9,905 nt of DNA from Candidatus Woesearchaeota archaeon (GTDB lineage: Archaea; Nanobdellota; Nanobdellia; Woesearchaeales; GW2011-AR4), in contig DUHN01000059.1 of the NCBI GenBank assembly GCA_013330825.1, positions 1-9,905 on the forward strand, read 5' to 3'. Below are positions 5,253-9,905 of the stretch, piece after piece. Position 1 is the stretch's first letter; the number at the start of each line of letters is the position of its first letter. A model generated the notes under the pieces. The model saw nothing but the letters and a program-made list of their open reading frames with translations. It did not search any database and had not been told where the DNA came from. The position numbers and the translations under genes were made by a program.

Positions 5253-6350
5253 CTAATGCGCCTCATACCTCAGCAATGCAGCCACTTTTCCCAGGTCGCG
5301 CAGCTGCGCCCCTTCCCTCGTCTCGGTGGAGATGATCTTCATGGTGGTGCCCATCTTCGCCGCCTCCTGCTCGAACTGCTCGAGCTTCTCGTCGCCGATG
5401 CTCTCCGACACCAGCAGCGTGTCGACCATGCCCTCCCGCACGCGCTTCATGACCTCGTTCTCGCCATAGGAGACGAGCCGGTGGTTCTTCGCCAGCGTAT
5501 CAAGGAACCTGCCCATGAGCTTCTTCTCCCCGATCACTTCCTCGCTGGCAAGGACGTCCTCGCTCTTCTCCAGCAGCTCCTCGAGGCCGAACTCGTCCGT
5601 GTAGCTCAGGTCCTTCACCGCGATGATCTTCTTCTTGAGCTCATTGGTAATCTCGCCCTCCTCGATGAAATCGTATTTTGTCGGCCCGGGGCCGCCGACG
5701 ATGATGCCCTTCAATCCTTCAAGATGGAAGAACTGCTCCTTCATGTATTCCGCGACCTTACGGTAGTGGTCCCTGGCGGCGCCCTCGCGCTGCCTGGAGA
5801 ACCGCGCAGCAGACTGTCCTCCTGCCTTGAACTTGCCTGGCACCTCGGAGTGTGTCTTCAGGAGGGGAACGATGGTTTTCCCTTTCAGCAGGGCAATGAT
5901 GGCATCCCGTCTGTCAATGACCACCAGCCCGTACACTTCCTTGATGTCCAGCATGTCCCTGAGGATATCGAGAACGAAGATCTTGTCGCAGCGGTAGATC
6001 CTCGTCTTCAGGGGGACAGGCGGCTCGATGCTCCACACCTTGACATCCGACCTTCCTTCCCGTTCCGCGACATTGCCCGAGAACACCACCAGCCCGTTCT
6101 CCGGAGTCCTCTTGAAGAGCTTGAGGTGCTGGATCATCCTCTCCAGCGCGTCGACGACATTCTTCCTGGTGGAGGTGGACTTGATGTTCTCGGCCGTCCC
6201 CTGCTCCTCCGCGAGGTGCTGGACGATCTTCACCAGCTCATAGCCCTGCGGCACATAGACGGACACCAGTTCAGTATGGCTGCCCTTATGCTGCTCAAGC
6301 TCCTTGATGGTCTTCTTGAGGTGGAATCTCTGGCTTTCGGTGAGTGACAT
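5253..6350 (-). CDS. prf1: Peptide chain release factor aRF1 (class I)
   Basis: This 365-aa protein recognises all three stop codons in the A site and triggers release of the finished peptide. Domain 1 carries the stop-codon-reading motifs NIKS (55-58) and YxCxxxF (YRCDKIF, 119-125). Domain 2 carries the catalytic AGGQSAARFSRQREGAA segment with GGQ at 177-179. The C-terminal domain, which binds the ABCE1/aRF3-type partner, ends KIISTETREGAQL...ALLRY, as the family does. Typical archaeal aRF1 is about 410 residues and has a small zinc-bearing minidomain within domain 3. Here the chain goes directly from MVDTLLVSESIGDEKLEQF to the final strand-helix region, so the minidomain is absent. Upstream, a weak TATA-like CGATAAGC lies around 6376-6383 (minus strand). 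The gene appears to be its own transcription unit, 115 bp after lemA. Confidence 0.96.
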   Translation of the reverse strand: MSLTESQRFHLKKTIKELEQHKGSHTELVSVYVPQGYELVKIVQHLAEEQGTAENIKSTSTRKNVVDALERMIQHLKLFKRTPENGLVVFSGNVAEREGRSDVKVWSIEPPVPLKTRIYRCDKIFVLDILRDMLDIKEVYGLVVIDRRDAIIALLKGKTIVPLLKTHSEVPGKFKAGGQSAARFSRQREGAARDHYRKVAEYMKEQFFHLEGLKGIIVGGPGPTKYDFIEEGEITNELKKKIIAVKDLSYTDEFGLEELLEKSEDVLASEEVIGEKKLMGRFLDTLAKNHRLVSYGENEVMKRVREGMVDTLLVSESIGDEKLEQFEQEAAKMGTTMKIISTETREGAQLRDLGKVAALLRYEAH

Positions 6351-6429
6351 GGTGCTTGCCTTCTGCTCTTGCGCGCTTATCGCCTATGCCGTCTTTGTCC
6401 TCTTCTTTGGTTTATGATGGGGGAACGGG

Positions 6430-6443
6430 AAAATAAAAGGAGG
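6430..6443 (-). terminator. T-rich terminator after lemA
   Basis: Read on the minus strand, CTCCTTTTATTTTC lies about 25 bp past the lemA stop. Runs of T without a strong hairpin are typical archaeal terminators. The complement, AGGAGG followed by an ATG at 6451 on the plus strand, looks like a Shine-Dalgarno site but leads into an antisense frame. Confidence 0.4.
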
Positions 6444-6465
6444 TGTATGGATGAGAACGAATACG

Positions 6466-7035
6466 TCACGCAAAGCTCACTTGAGGGGCCTGCTCGGCGC
6501 CGGCCTGCGCGTTGAAGTAAGGCCTGTCCGCATAGCCGAGCGAGCCGGCCACCATGTTCGCCGGGAAGGTCTTGATGCGGGCGTTGAACGCCCTGACGGC
6601 GTCATTGTACCTTCCCCTCTCCACCGCGATCTTGTTCTCGGTGTTGGCGAGCTCGTCCTGCAGGGCCTGGAAATTCTGCGTCGCCGTCAATTGCGGATAG
6701 TTCTCCGCCACCAGCAGCAGCTTCGAGAGGGTGGATTCTATCTGGTTCGCGGTCTCGATGCGCTCGTTGATCCCCGTGGAGGTCTGCCACTGGCTCCTCA
6801 GCCTGGTAATCTCCTCCAATGTCGACGATTCGAAGTTCGCCGCTCCCTTGACCGTGGAAACGAGGTTGGGGATCAGGTCCACGCGCCGCTGGTACTGGGT
6901 CTCCACCTGCGCCCATTTGCCGTTGACGTCCTCGTTCATCCTGATGAGGCCGTTGTAGAGCGAGACGTACCACAAGGCGATGAGCGCGACGGCGCCCAGG
7001 ATGCTGCCGAGGATGATCCACGTTTTCTTGTCCAT
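6466..7035 (-). CDS. lemA: LemA family membrane-anchored protein
   Basis: This 189-aa protein has an N-terminal membrane helix (about 7-26) after the short cytoplasmic MDKKTW, followed by an extracellular alpha-helical bundle. The family pattern is complete: YNGLI...VNGKWAQVETQYQRR (28-51), DLIPNLVSTVKG (53-64), the ANFESSTLEEI region (66-76), ENYPQL (111-116), FQALQDELANTENKIA and YNDAVRAFN, then FPANMVAG and a C-terminal YFNAQAGAEQAPQVSF. LemA proteins have no proven biochemical activity and often lie beside TPM-domain (YgcG-like) genes, as here. It starts 10 bp after the zinc-ribbon gene. A TATA-like run at 7061-7070 inside that gene's 3' end may give it its own promoter as well. Confidence 0.93.
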   Translation of the reverse strand: MDKKTWIILGSILGAVALIALWYVSLYNGLIRMNEDVNGKWAQVETQYQRRVDLIPNLVSTVKGAANFESSTLEEITRLRSQWQTSTGINERIETANQIESTLSKLLLVAENYPQLTATQNFQALQDELANTENKIAVERGRYNDAVRAFNARIKTFPANMVAGSLGYADRPYFNAQAGAEQAPQVSFA

Positions 7036-7044
7036 GGTGTGCCC

Positions 7045-7275
7045 TTATCGGGTTCGCTTGTTTTTATTTTTTATTGTTTTCCTTCCGGTTCCTTTCCCTG
7101 ATTGGCTCGTTGATGATCGGTGGAGCAGCTTCACTTCGTCCTTGTCCAGCCACATGCCGCCGCACGCGTCGCATACGTCCAGGATGGCCCCGCTGGGATG
7201 TGCGAGCTTCCTCATCCTCTCCTTCCGGAGGAATGTCGAGCATCGCGGGCAGCCGATCGCGGCGCGCTGGTCCAT
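7045..7275 (-). CDS. Small zinc-ribbon protein (TFIIB-type zf domain)
   Basis: This 76-aa protein carries one zinc ribbon: CPRC at 9-12 and CDAC at 35-38, followed by GGMWLDKDEVKLL. The pattern CPxC...CxxCGGxWLD is the zf-TFIIB family of small proteins, whose roles are mostly unknown. The remainder is a flexible basic tail (about 53-76, rich in K, R, S and T) that could contact nucleic acid or acidic lipid. The ATG at 7275 is chosen because a TATA-like box (7298-7307) lies 27 bp upstream and the domain begins right after it. An in-frame ATG at 7314 would overlap the end of the TPM gene by 7 nt and add 13 residues; it remains possible by coupling. The gene lies between the TPM gene and lemA, which suggests a role linked to that envelope cluster. 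Confidence 0.8.
   Translation of the reverse strand: MDQRAAIGCPRCSTFLRKERMRKLAHPSGAILDVCDACGGMWLDKDEVKLLHRSSTSQSGKGTGRKTIKNKNKRTR
7061..7070 (-). promoter_or_regulatory. Possible internal TATA-like box for lemA
   Basis: Read on the minus strand, AAAATAAAAA is centred about 30 bp upstream of the lemA ATG at 7035, within the lysine/asparagine-rich tail codons of the upstream gene. The A/T-richness may reflect that coding, so this is a weak call. Confidence 0.3.
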
Positions 7276-7297
7276 GCCTCCATGGGCGGAACCCTTG

Positions 7298-7307
7298 TTT
7301 TTAATAG
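7298..7307 (-). promoter_or_regulatory. TATA-like box favouring the 7275 start of the zinc-ribbon gene
   Basis: Read on the minus strand, the sequence is CTATTAAAAA, centred about 27 bp upstream of the ATG at 7275. It would be inside the coding region if translation started at 7314, so it helps decide the start. Confidence 0.4.
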
Positions 7308-8084
7308 TTACCATTTTCCCGAGAAGCCTCCCCCTCCAAAATGGCCCCCGCCACCGGAGAAGCCGCCGAACCCGCCTCCGCCAAAGCCCCCGCCGCCCCA
7401 CCGCGGCCCGAACATGCCCGTGGCAGCCCCCATGTAGACATCTTCGCGCCATGAGTTCTTCCTTGCCCCCTTTTTTGATGCCTCGGACACCGCAATGATG
7501 GCTCCGATGACAACGAGGGCAATCACGATAATGGCAACGATGGCGATGACCCTGCCGTTTCCTGCCGAAGACTCCTCTTCCAGTAACTTCACAATGTCCG
7601 CATCCTGGGAATGGAGCAGTATGCGCGCGGTCACGTTGACCGTGTCCAGGATGCCGCGCTCGTAATTCCCTTCCCGGAACGCGGCGGCAAGATATTCCCT
7701 AGAGATCCGGCCGAGCAGCGGCGCAGAGAGCGTCGCCTCGATGCCGTAGCCGGTCTCCCACCGGTACGCACGGTCGTCCACCGCGATGTAGAGCAGCAGG
7801 CCGTTGTCGTTCCCCTTCTTGCCCACCTCGTTCTCTTCCGCAATCTTCAGCGTGTACTCTTCCAGCGAATAGCCTTTGGGATACTCGTTTTCGATATACA
7901 CCACGAACTGCACGCCGTTGGTCTCCTGCTCCAGGGCGCGCAAGGCATCCTCCAGCGCATCCCTGAACTCCGGGGAGAGCACGCCCGCCTTGTCCGTCGC
8001 ATAAGAGCCGAGGGTAGGGATCTGGGCGGATGCGGCTGCCGCGAAGAGGCACAGGAAGACGCAGCACAGGACGGCCTTTCTCAT
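7308..8084 (-). CDS. Secreted/membrane TPM-domain protein (YgcG-like) with glycine-rich tail
   Basis: This 258-aa protein starts with a signal peptide (MRKAVLCCVF, hydrophobic to AAAASA, likely cleavage near residue 20). A TPM domain follows (about 30-165): an N-terminal VLSPEFRDALEDALRALEQETNGVQF and the NDNGLLLYIAVDDRAYRWETGYGIEATL core with its DNG and GYG elements. A membrane helix lies at about 178-199. After a basic stretch, the last 30 residues are a repeat of glycines with F, H and W (229-258), as in many members of the family. The layout places the TPM domain outside the cell and the tail inside, and the tail may be sticky or disordered. TPM domains were once called phosphatases and also occur in photosystem II repair factors, but the function here is unknown. 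It leads the cluster with the zinc-ribbon gene and lemA. A TATA-like box is at 8107-8116. Confidence 0.92.
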   Translation of the reverse strand: MRKAVLCCVFLCLFAAAASAQIPTLGSYATDKAGVLSPEFRDALEDALRALEQETNGVQFVVYIENEYPKGYSLEEYTLKIAEENEVGKKGNDNGLLLYIAVDDRAYRWETGYGIEATLSAPLLGRISREYLAAAFREGNYERGILDTVNVTARILLHSQDADIVKLLEEESSAGNGRVIAIVAIIVIALVVIGAIIAVSEASKKGARKNSWREDVYMGAATGMFGPRWGGGGFGGGGFGGFSGGGGHFGGGGFSGKW

Positions 8085-8106
8085 GGCGCTTCCCGGTTGC
8101 CCGAGG

Positions 8107-8116
8107 TATTTAAATT
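8107..8116 (-). promoter_or_regulatory. TATA-like box of the TPM-lemA cluster
   Basis: The symmetric core TTTAAA (8109-8114) inside TATTTAAATT is centred about 27 bp upstream of the ATG at 8084, again fitting a leaderless transcript. Confidence 0.55.
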
Positions 8117-8131
8117 CTCCTTACGGGATGC

Positions 8132-8147
8132 CGGAGATTTTTCTCCG
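8132..8147. repeat. Perfect 6-bp hairpin CGGAGA-TTTT-TCTCCG in a divergent promoter region
   Basis: This small dyad lies between the TATA-like box of the TPM gene and that of the tRNA operon. As the flanking units diverge, it terminates neither of them. It could be a regulator binding site or chance. Confidence 0.3.
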
Positions 8148-8183
8148 TGCACGCAGACGAGGCAAAGAAAAGGTCGAGCGATA

Positions 8184-8195
8184 CATTTAAAAATA
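8184..8195 (+). promoter_or_regulatory. TATA-like box of the tRNA-Pro / eL43 operon
   Basis: The sequence CATTTAAAAATA is centred about 43 bp upstream of tRNA position 1, which would give a leader of about 18 nt removed by RNase P. No other TATA-like box precedes eL43, so this promoter probably drives the whole plus-strand operon. Confidence 0.5.
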
Positions 8196-8232
8196 CCCAT
8201 CCATCCCTCCACCCTTGTCCGCTACCAGCAAT

Positions 8233-8328
8233 GGGGCTATAGGGTAGCTTGGATCATCCTTTCTGGTTTGGGACCAGAAGACCCCGGTTCAAATGTGCCA
8301 CGAGGCATTGAAAGTCCGGGTAGCCCCA
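8233..8328 (+). tRNA. tRNA-Pro(UGG) with a 21-nt intron in the T-loop
   Basis: The acceptor stem GGGGCTA (8233-8239) pairs with TAGCCCC (8321-8327), with A73 at 8328 and no encoded CCA. The D-arm resembles other archaeal tRNA-Pro (GGGTAGCTTGG...). The anticodon stem TCTGG/CCAGA encloses TTTGGGA, so the anticodon is TGG, which reads CCN proline codons. The T-stem CCCGG (8283-8287) pairs with CCGGG (8316-8320), but its loop is interrupted by 21 extra bases (8294-8314). Removing them gives a normal 7-nt T-loop TTCAAAT and a 75-nt tRNA. The eL43 start codon is only 14 nt downstream, so tRNA 3' processing should also set the 5' end of the ribosomal-protein mRNA. Confidence 0.95.
8294..8314 (+). 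other. tRNA intron at position 59/60 with bulge-helix-bulge fold
   Basis: The precursor folds as a canonical hBHBh'. The outer helix is the T-stem. The 4-bp central helix is TTCA (8288-8291) with TGAA (8309-8312). The 5' bulge is AAT (8292-8294) and the 3' bulge AGT (8313-8315). The inner hairpin is GTGCC/GGCAT (8295-8299 with 8304-8308, one G-U pair) with loop ACGA. Cutting between the second and third base of each bulge removes exactly 8294-8314 and restores a 7-nt T-loop. Such introns are removed by the archaeal tRNA splicing endonuclease. Most archaeal tRNA introns sit at 37/38, so this position is less common. Confidence 0.88.
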
Positions 8329-8342
8329 TTTATGAGGACACG

Positions 8343-8657
8343 ATGAAGGAAGAGAAGCTTACCAGCGTCAAGCGCTTCGGCACCAGATACGGCCGCACCA
8401 CGAAGCTCAAGTTCGGCCAGATAGAGGCCGAGCAGAGGAAAAAGCACAAGTGCCCGTACTGCGCGGCCGTTCAGGTCAAGAGGATAGCGGCAGGCATCTG
8501 GAACTGCACGAAATGCAGGGCCAAGTTCGCGGGCAGGGCATACACCATCGCCAGGAAGCAGGAAGCGCCGCAGGAATCCCCTCAGGAGCAGCTCAAGGAG
8601 ACGGTGGAAGAGCCGGAAGAGCAGGAAGACTTCCAGGAAGAGGAGCAGGAGGCATAG
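8343..8657 (+). CDS. rpl37ae: Large-subunit ribosomal protein eL43 (L37Ae) with acidic C-terminal tail
   Basis: This 104-aa protein has the eL43 signature: RFGTRYGRTTKLKFGQIEAE, then the zinc ribbon CPYC (37-40) and CTKC (55-58), with VKRIAAGIW between them and KFAGRAYT after. It binds 23S rRNA in the 50S subunit. Archaeal homologues usually end soon after the AGGAYT segment. Here about 33 more residues follow, strongly acidic and glutamine-rich (EEPEEQEDFQEEEQEA at the end). The GAGG at 8334-8337 is a Shine-Dalgarno-like site 5 nt before the ATG, as expected for a processed, leadered mRNA behind the tRNA. The Rpo12 gene follows after 1 nt. Confidence 0.92.
   Translation: MKEEKLTSVKRFGTRYGRTTKLKFGQIEAEQRKKHKCPYCAAVQVKRIAAGIWNCTKCRAKFAGRAYTIARKQEAPQESPQEQLKETVEEPEEQEDFQEEEQEA
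8648..8652 (+). promoter_or_regulatory. Shine-Dalgarno site GGAGG for rpoP
   Basis: GGAGG lies 6 nt upstream of the ATG at 8659, inside the last codons of eL43. It supports the start of the short gene that follows and internal translation within the operon mRNA. Confidence 0.5.
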
Positions 8658-8658
8658 C

Positions 8659-8796
8659 ATGGTCGAGTACAAGTGCTTTGAGTGCAACAAGAAGATTTCT
8701 CCGGATTATCTCAGGAAGAAGGTGAGGTGCCCGTACTGCGGCAGCAAGATACTGTTCAAGCCACGGGCGGGAATCACCAAAGTGAAGGCCGTCTAG
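8659..8796 (+). CDS. rpoP: DNA-directed RNA polymerase subunit P (Rpo12)
   Basis: This 45-aa protein begins MVEYKCFECNKKISPDYLRK. Its zinc ribbon comprises CFEC (6-9) and CPYC (24-27), followed by GSKILFKPR and a short basic end. This is the archaeal counterpart of eukaryotic Rpb12 and helps hold the Rpo3/Rpo10/Rpo2 platform of RNA polymerase together. The size and the GSKIL(F/Y)KPR ending are typical. The gene sits 1 nt after eL43, an old archaeal pairing, and 15 nt before prefoldin beta. It is short enough to be missed by gene callers. Confidence 0.93.
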   Translation: MVEYKCFECNKKISPDYLRKKVRCPYCGSKILFKPRAGITKVKAV

Positions 8797-8811
8797 GCAT
8801 TCTTTGTCATC

Positions 8812-9144
8812 ATGGCTGAGGAAAACGCGGAAACGGAGCAGAAGATAAGCCAGCTCCAGATGTTTGAGCAGGGGCTGCAGAGCTTTCTCATACAGAAGCA
8901 GCAGTTCCAGGGCCAGATCGTCGAGCTGGAGTCAGCGATTGAGGAGCTTTCCTCCACCACGCAGGCCTATAAGATCGTCGGCAATGTCATGGTCCTCACA
9001 GACAGGGACGAGCTGAAGAAGGACCTCGGGAGCAGGAAGGAGATGCTCGAGATACGCATCAAGGCCATCGAGAAGCAGGAGTCCCAGCTGAAGGACAAGG
9101 CCACGAAGCTGCAGGAAGAGGTCCTGAAGCAAATCAGGAAATAG
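8812..9144 (+). CDS. pfdB: Prefoldin subunit beta
   Basis: This 110-aa protein is nearly all helical coiled coil with a short hairpin in the middle, as in prefoldin beta. An N-terminal helix covers about 5-45 (EQKISQLQMFEQGLQSFLIQ), the beta-hairpin is near 53-65 (YKIVGNVMVLTDRDEL), and a C-terminal helix runs to residue 110. Four beta subunits assemble with two alpha subunits into a jellyfish-shaped chaperone that passes unfolded proteins to the thermosome. The alpha subunit is not in the window. No clear Shine-Dalgarno sequence precedes the ATG. It follows Rpo12 within the operon, a common archaeal context. Confidence 0.95.
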   Translation: MAEENAETEQKISQLQMFEQGLQSFLIQKQQFQGQIVELESAIEELSSTTQAYKIVGNVMVLTDRDELKKDLGSRKEMLEIRIKAIEKQESQLKDKATKLQEEVLKQIRK

Positions 9145-9150
9145 CGCACC

Positions 9151-9408
9151 ATGAAGGCAGAGCAGCTCAACCCATTGGCGGACGTCATCACCGTCCTCGG
9201 CGACATCGCCAGCGACCAGAACGTGCCGCGCAACGTCCGCGCGAGGATGCAGGGACTCCTCTCCAGGATGCAGTCCCCTGCCGAGCAGTCCGTCAAGGTG
9301 CATGACGCGCACAACGCCCTCGATGAGGTCTCCGGCGACATCAATCTCGATCCCTTCACCCGCACGCAGGTGTACAGCGCCATCTCCATGCTGGAGAAGC
9401 TGCAATAA
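9151..9408 (+). CDS. UPF0147 family protein
   Basis: This 85-aa all-helical small protein has the family pattern: VITVLGDIASDQNVPRNVRA (residues 12-31), a middle helix with VKVHDAHNALDEVSGDINLD, and TRTQVYSAISMLEKL at the end. UPF0147 is an archaeal family of unknown function, often found beside prefoldin, ribosomal and exosome-related genes. The spacing is 6 nt from prefoldin beta, and its stop shares one base with the next ATG (TAATG). That tight layout supports co-translation with its neighbours. No catalytic residues are apparent. Confidence 0.85.
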   Translation: MKAEQLNPLADVITVLGDIASDQNVPRNVRARMQGLLSRMQSPAEQSVKVHDAHNALDEVSGDINLDPFTRTQVYSAISMLEKLQ

Positions 9409-9869
9409 TGAAGCTGGCCCATTACCTCGCTGCGCGTGTTCTCTCGCTTCCTTCCGACATAGAAAGGAATTCTGACGCCTTGAGGGCGCTGCTCTCTTCA
9501 GGAAATGCCGGCCGGGATATTCCCGTCACGGTCCACCAAGGAGACGGATCTTCACAGTCGGCATTGCTCACGTCCTTTCTCAGGAAAGAATCTGAAATCA
9601 ACCGCCTGCTCAGGTTCATCGCTTCCGGCATTTCCGAAGAAGAGAAAAAGACAATCATCACCGAGGCAGAGCAGCGAGTCGACGACCGCCTTGACTTCTT
9701 CCTCCGTTTCGACAGGGAACCCTGGCTCACAGAGAGGAAGCTCGTGCTCACCACGAAAGGAGACTGCTTCCACCTCACCCTCAGCATGGCTGCCTACCCC
9801 AAGAGCAGGGAGCGCGCCATTGCCCTGGTAAAACAGGTGTTTAGCAGTCTTCAAGAACGCCACCAATAA
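9408..9869 (+). CDS. Predicted RNA-binding exosome-associated protein (COG1325/DUF54 type)
   Basis: This 153-aa protein shows the layout of the COG1325 family. The N-terminal half is expected to alternate strands and helices, with a variable loop around residues 28-50. A helical middle (LRFIASGISEEEKKTIITEA, 68-87) is followed by RVDDRLDFFLRFDREPWLTERKLVL, where the family has a conserved LRLDKQ-like segment. It ends with GDCFHLTLSMAAYPKSRERAIALVKQ, matching the family's IRVRIxxAAYPxxRExA pattern. The family was predicted to work with the archaeal exosome from gene neighbourhoods, with little direct proof. It overlaps UPF0147 by one base and is probably the last gene in the operon within the window. 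The 36 bp after it hold only a weak GGGG/CCCC hairpin. Confidence 0.72.
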   Translation: MKLAHYLAARVLSLPSDIERNSDALRALLSSGNAGRDIPVTVHQGDGSSQSALLTSFLRKESEINRLLRFIASGISEEEKKTIITEAEQRVDDRLDFFLRFDREPWLTERKLVLTTKGDCFHLTLSMAAYPKSRERAIALVKQVFSSLQERHQ

Positions 9870-9905
9870 GGGGAGCGAGGCCGTCGTGGGGGGACTTGCC
9901 CCTGC

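Noticed and set aside
5167..5256. Plus-strand 29-residue hydrophobic ORF before the aRF1 stop
   Set aside because: It has no Shine-Dalgarno site, its nearest A/T-rich box is about 40 bp away, and it overlaps the end of aRF1. It resembles chance.
4998..6347. Plus-strand 449-codon frame opposite aRF1
   Set aside because: The minus strand encodes aRF1 with every family motif. The opposite frame is rich in L, H, D and Q, has no recognisable domain, and is open because of GC-rich codon bias.
6451..7101. Plus-strand 216-codon frame with AGGAGGTG just upstream of its ATG
   Set aside because: It is antisense to lemA, its product is rich in R, H, V and G like other shadow frames, and the Shine-Dalgarno-like sequence is the complement of the T-rich terminator after lemA.
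7611..8342. Plus-strand frame upstream of eL43 extending the protein N-terminally
   Set aside because: It runs through the tRNA-Pro gene and antisense to the TPM gene. eL43 homologues begin near the ATG at 8343.
1..9905. CRISPR arrays, insertion sequences and toxin-antitoxin or defence genes
   Set aside because: I looked for regularly spaced repeats, transposase motifs and terminal inverted repeats, and found none that I could support.

Overview
The window is archaeal chromosomal DNA. The evidence is direct: information-processing genes of archaeal/eukaryotic type (aIF5A, eL40, aRF1, eL43, Rpo12, prefoldin beta, a histone), a tRNA-Pro interrupted by a bulge-helix-bulge intron, and A/T-rich TATA-like boxes about 25-30 bp upstream of many start codons, as expected for leaderless archaeal mRNAs. 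The short eL40, the compact aRF1 without its usual zinc minidomain and the small genes suggest a reduced, DPANN-like archaeon, but that placement is inference.

Layout. Positions 1-1004 are visibly AT-richer than the rest. They hold two head-to-head genes of unknown function, one cut by the window edge; the second (318-1004) has a pattern reminiscent of the C-terminal half of FtsZ/tubulin proteins. Positions 1041-2948 (minus) form an operon aIF5A > eL40 > site-2 protease. An intergenic stretch (about 2981-3172) holds a strong inverted repeat that could fold as RNA. Next comes a minus-strand histone gene whose start and body lie in different frames, separated by an A6 run. Divergent from it is a 272-aa single-domain voltage-gated cation channel of the BacNav type with filter TLEDW. 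A SprT-like metallopeptidase gene (minus) converges on the channel gene. Positions 5253-6350 (minus) encode peptide chain release factor aRF1. Positions 6466-8084 (minus) form a cell-surface cluster: TPM-domain protein > small zinc-ribbon protein > LemA. From 8184 to 9869 (plus) runs an informational operon: tRNA-Pro(UGG), eL43, Rpo12, prefoldin beta, UPF0147 and a COG1325-type predicted RNA-binding exosome-associated protein.

Most of the window is ordinary core archaeal genome. I do not see a clear new multi-gene system. The points most worth checking are the T-loop tRNA intron with a canonical BHB fold, the histone frameshift, the channel with an unusual filter, the FtsZ-like orphan, and the structured intergenic repeat.
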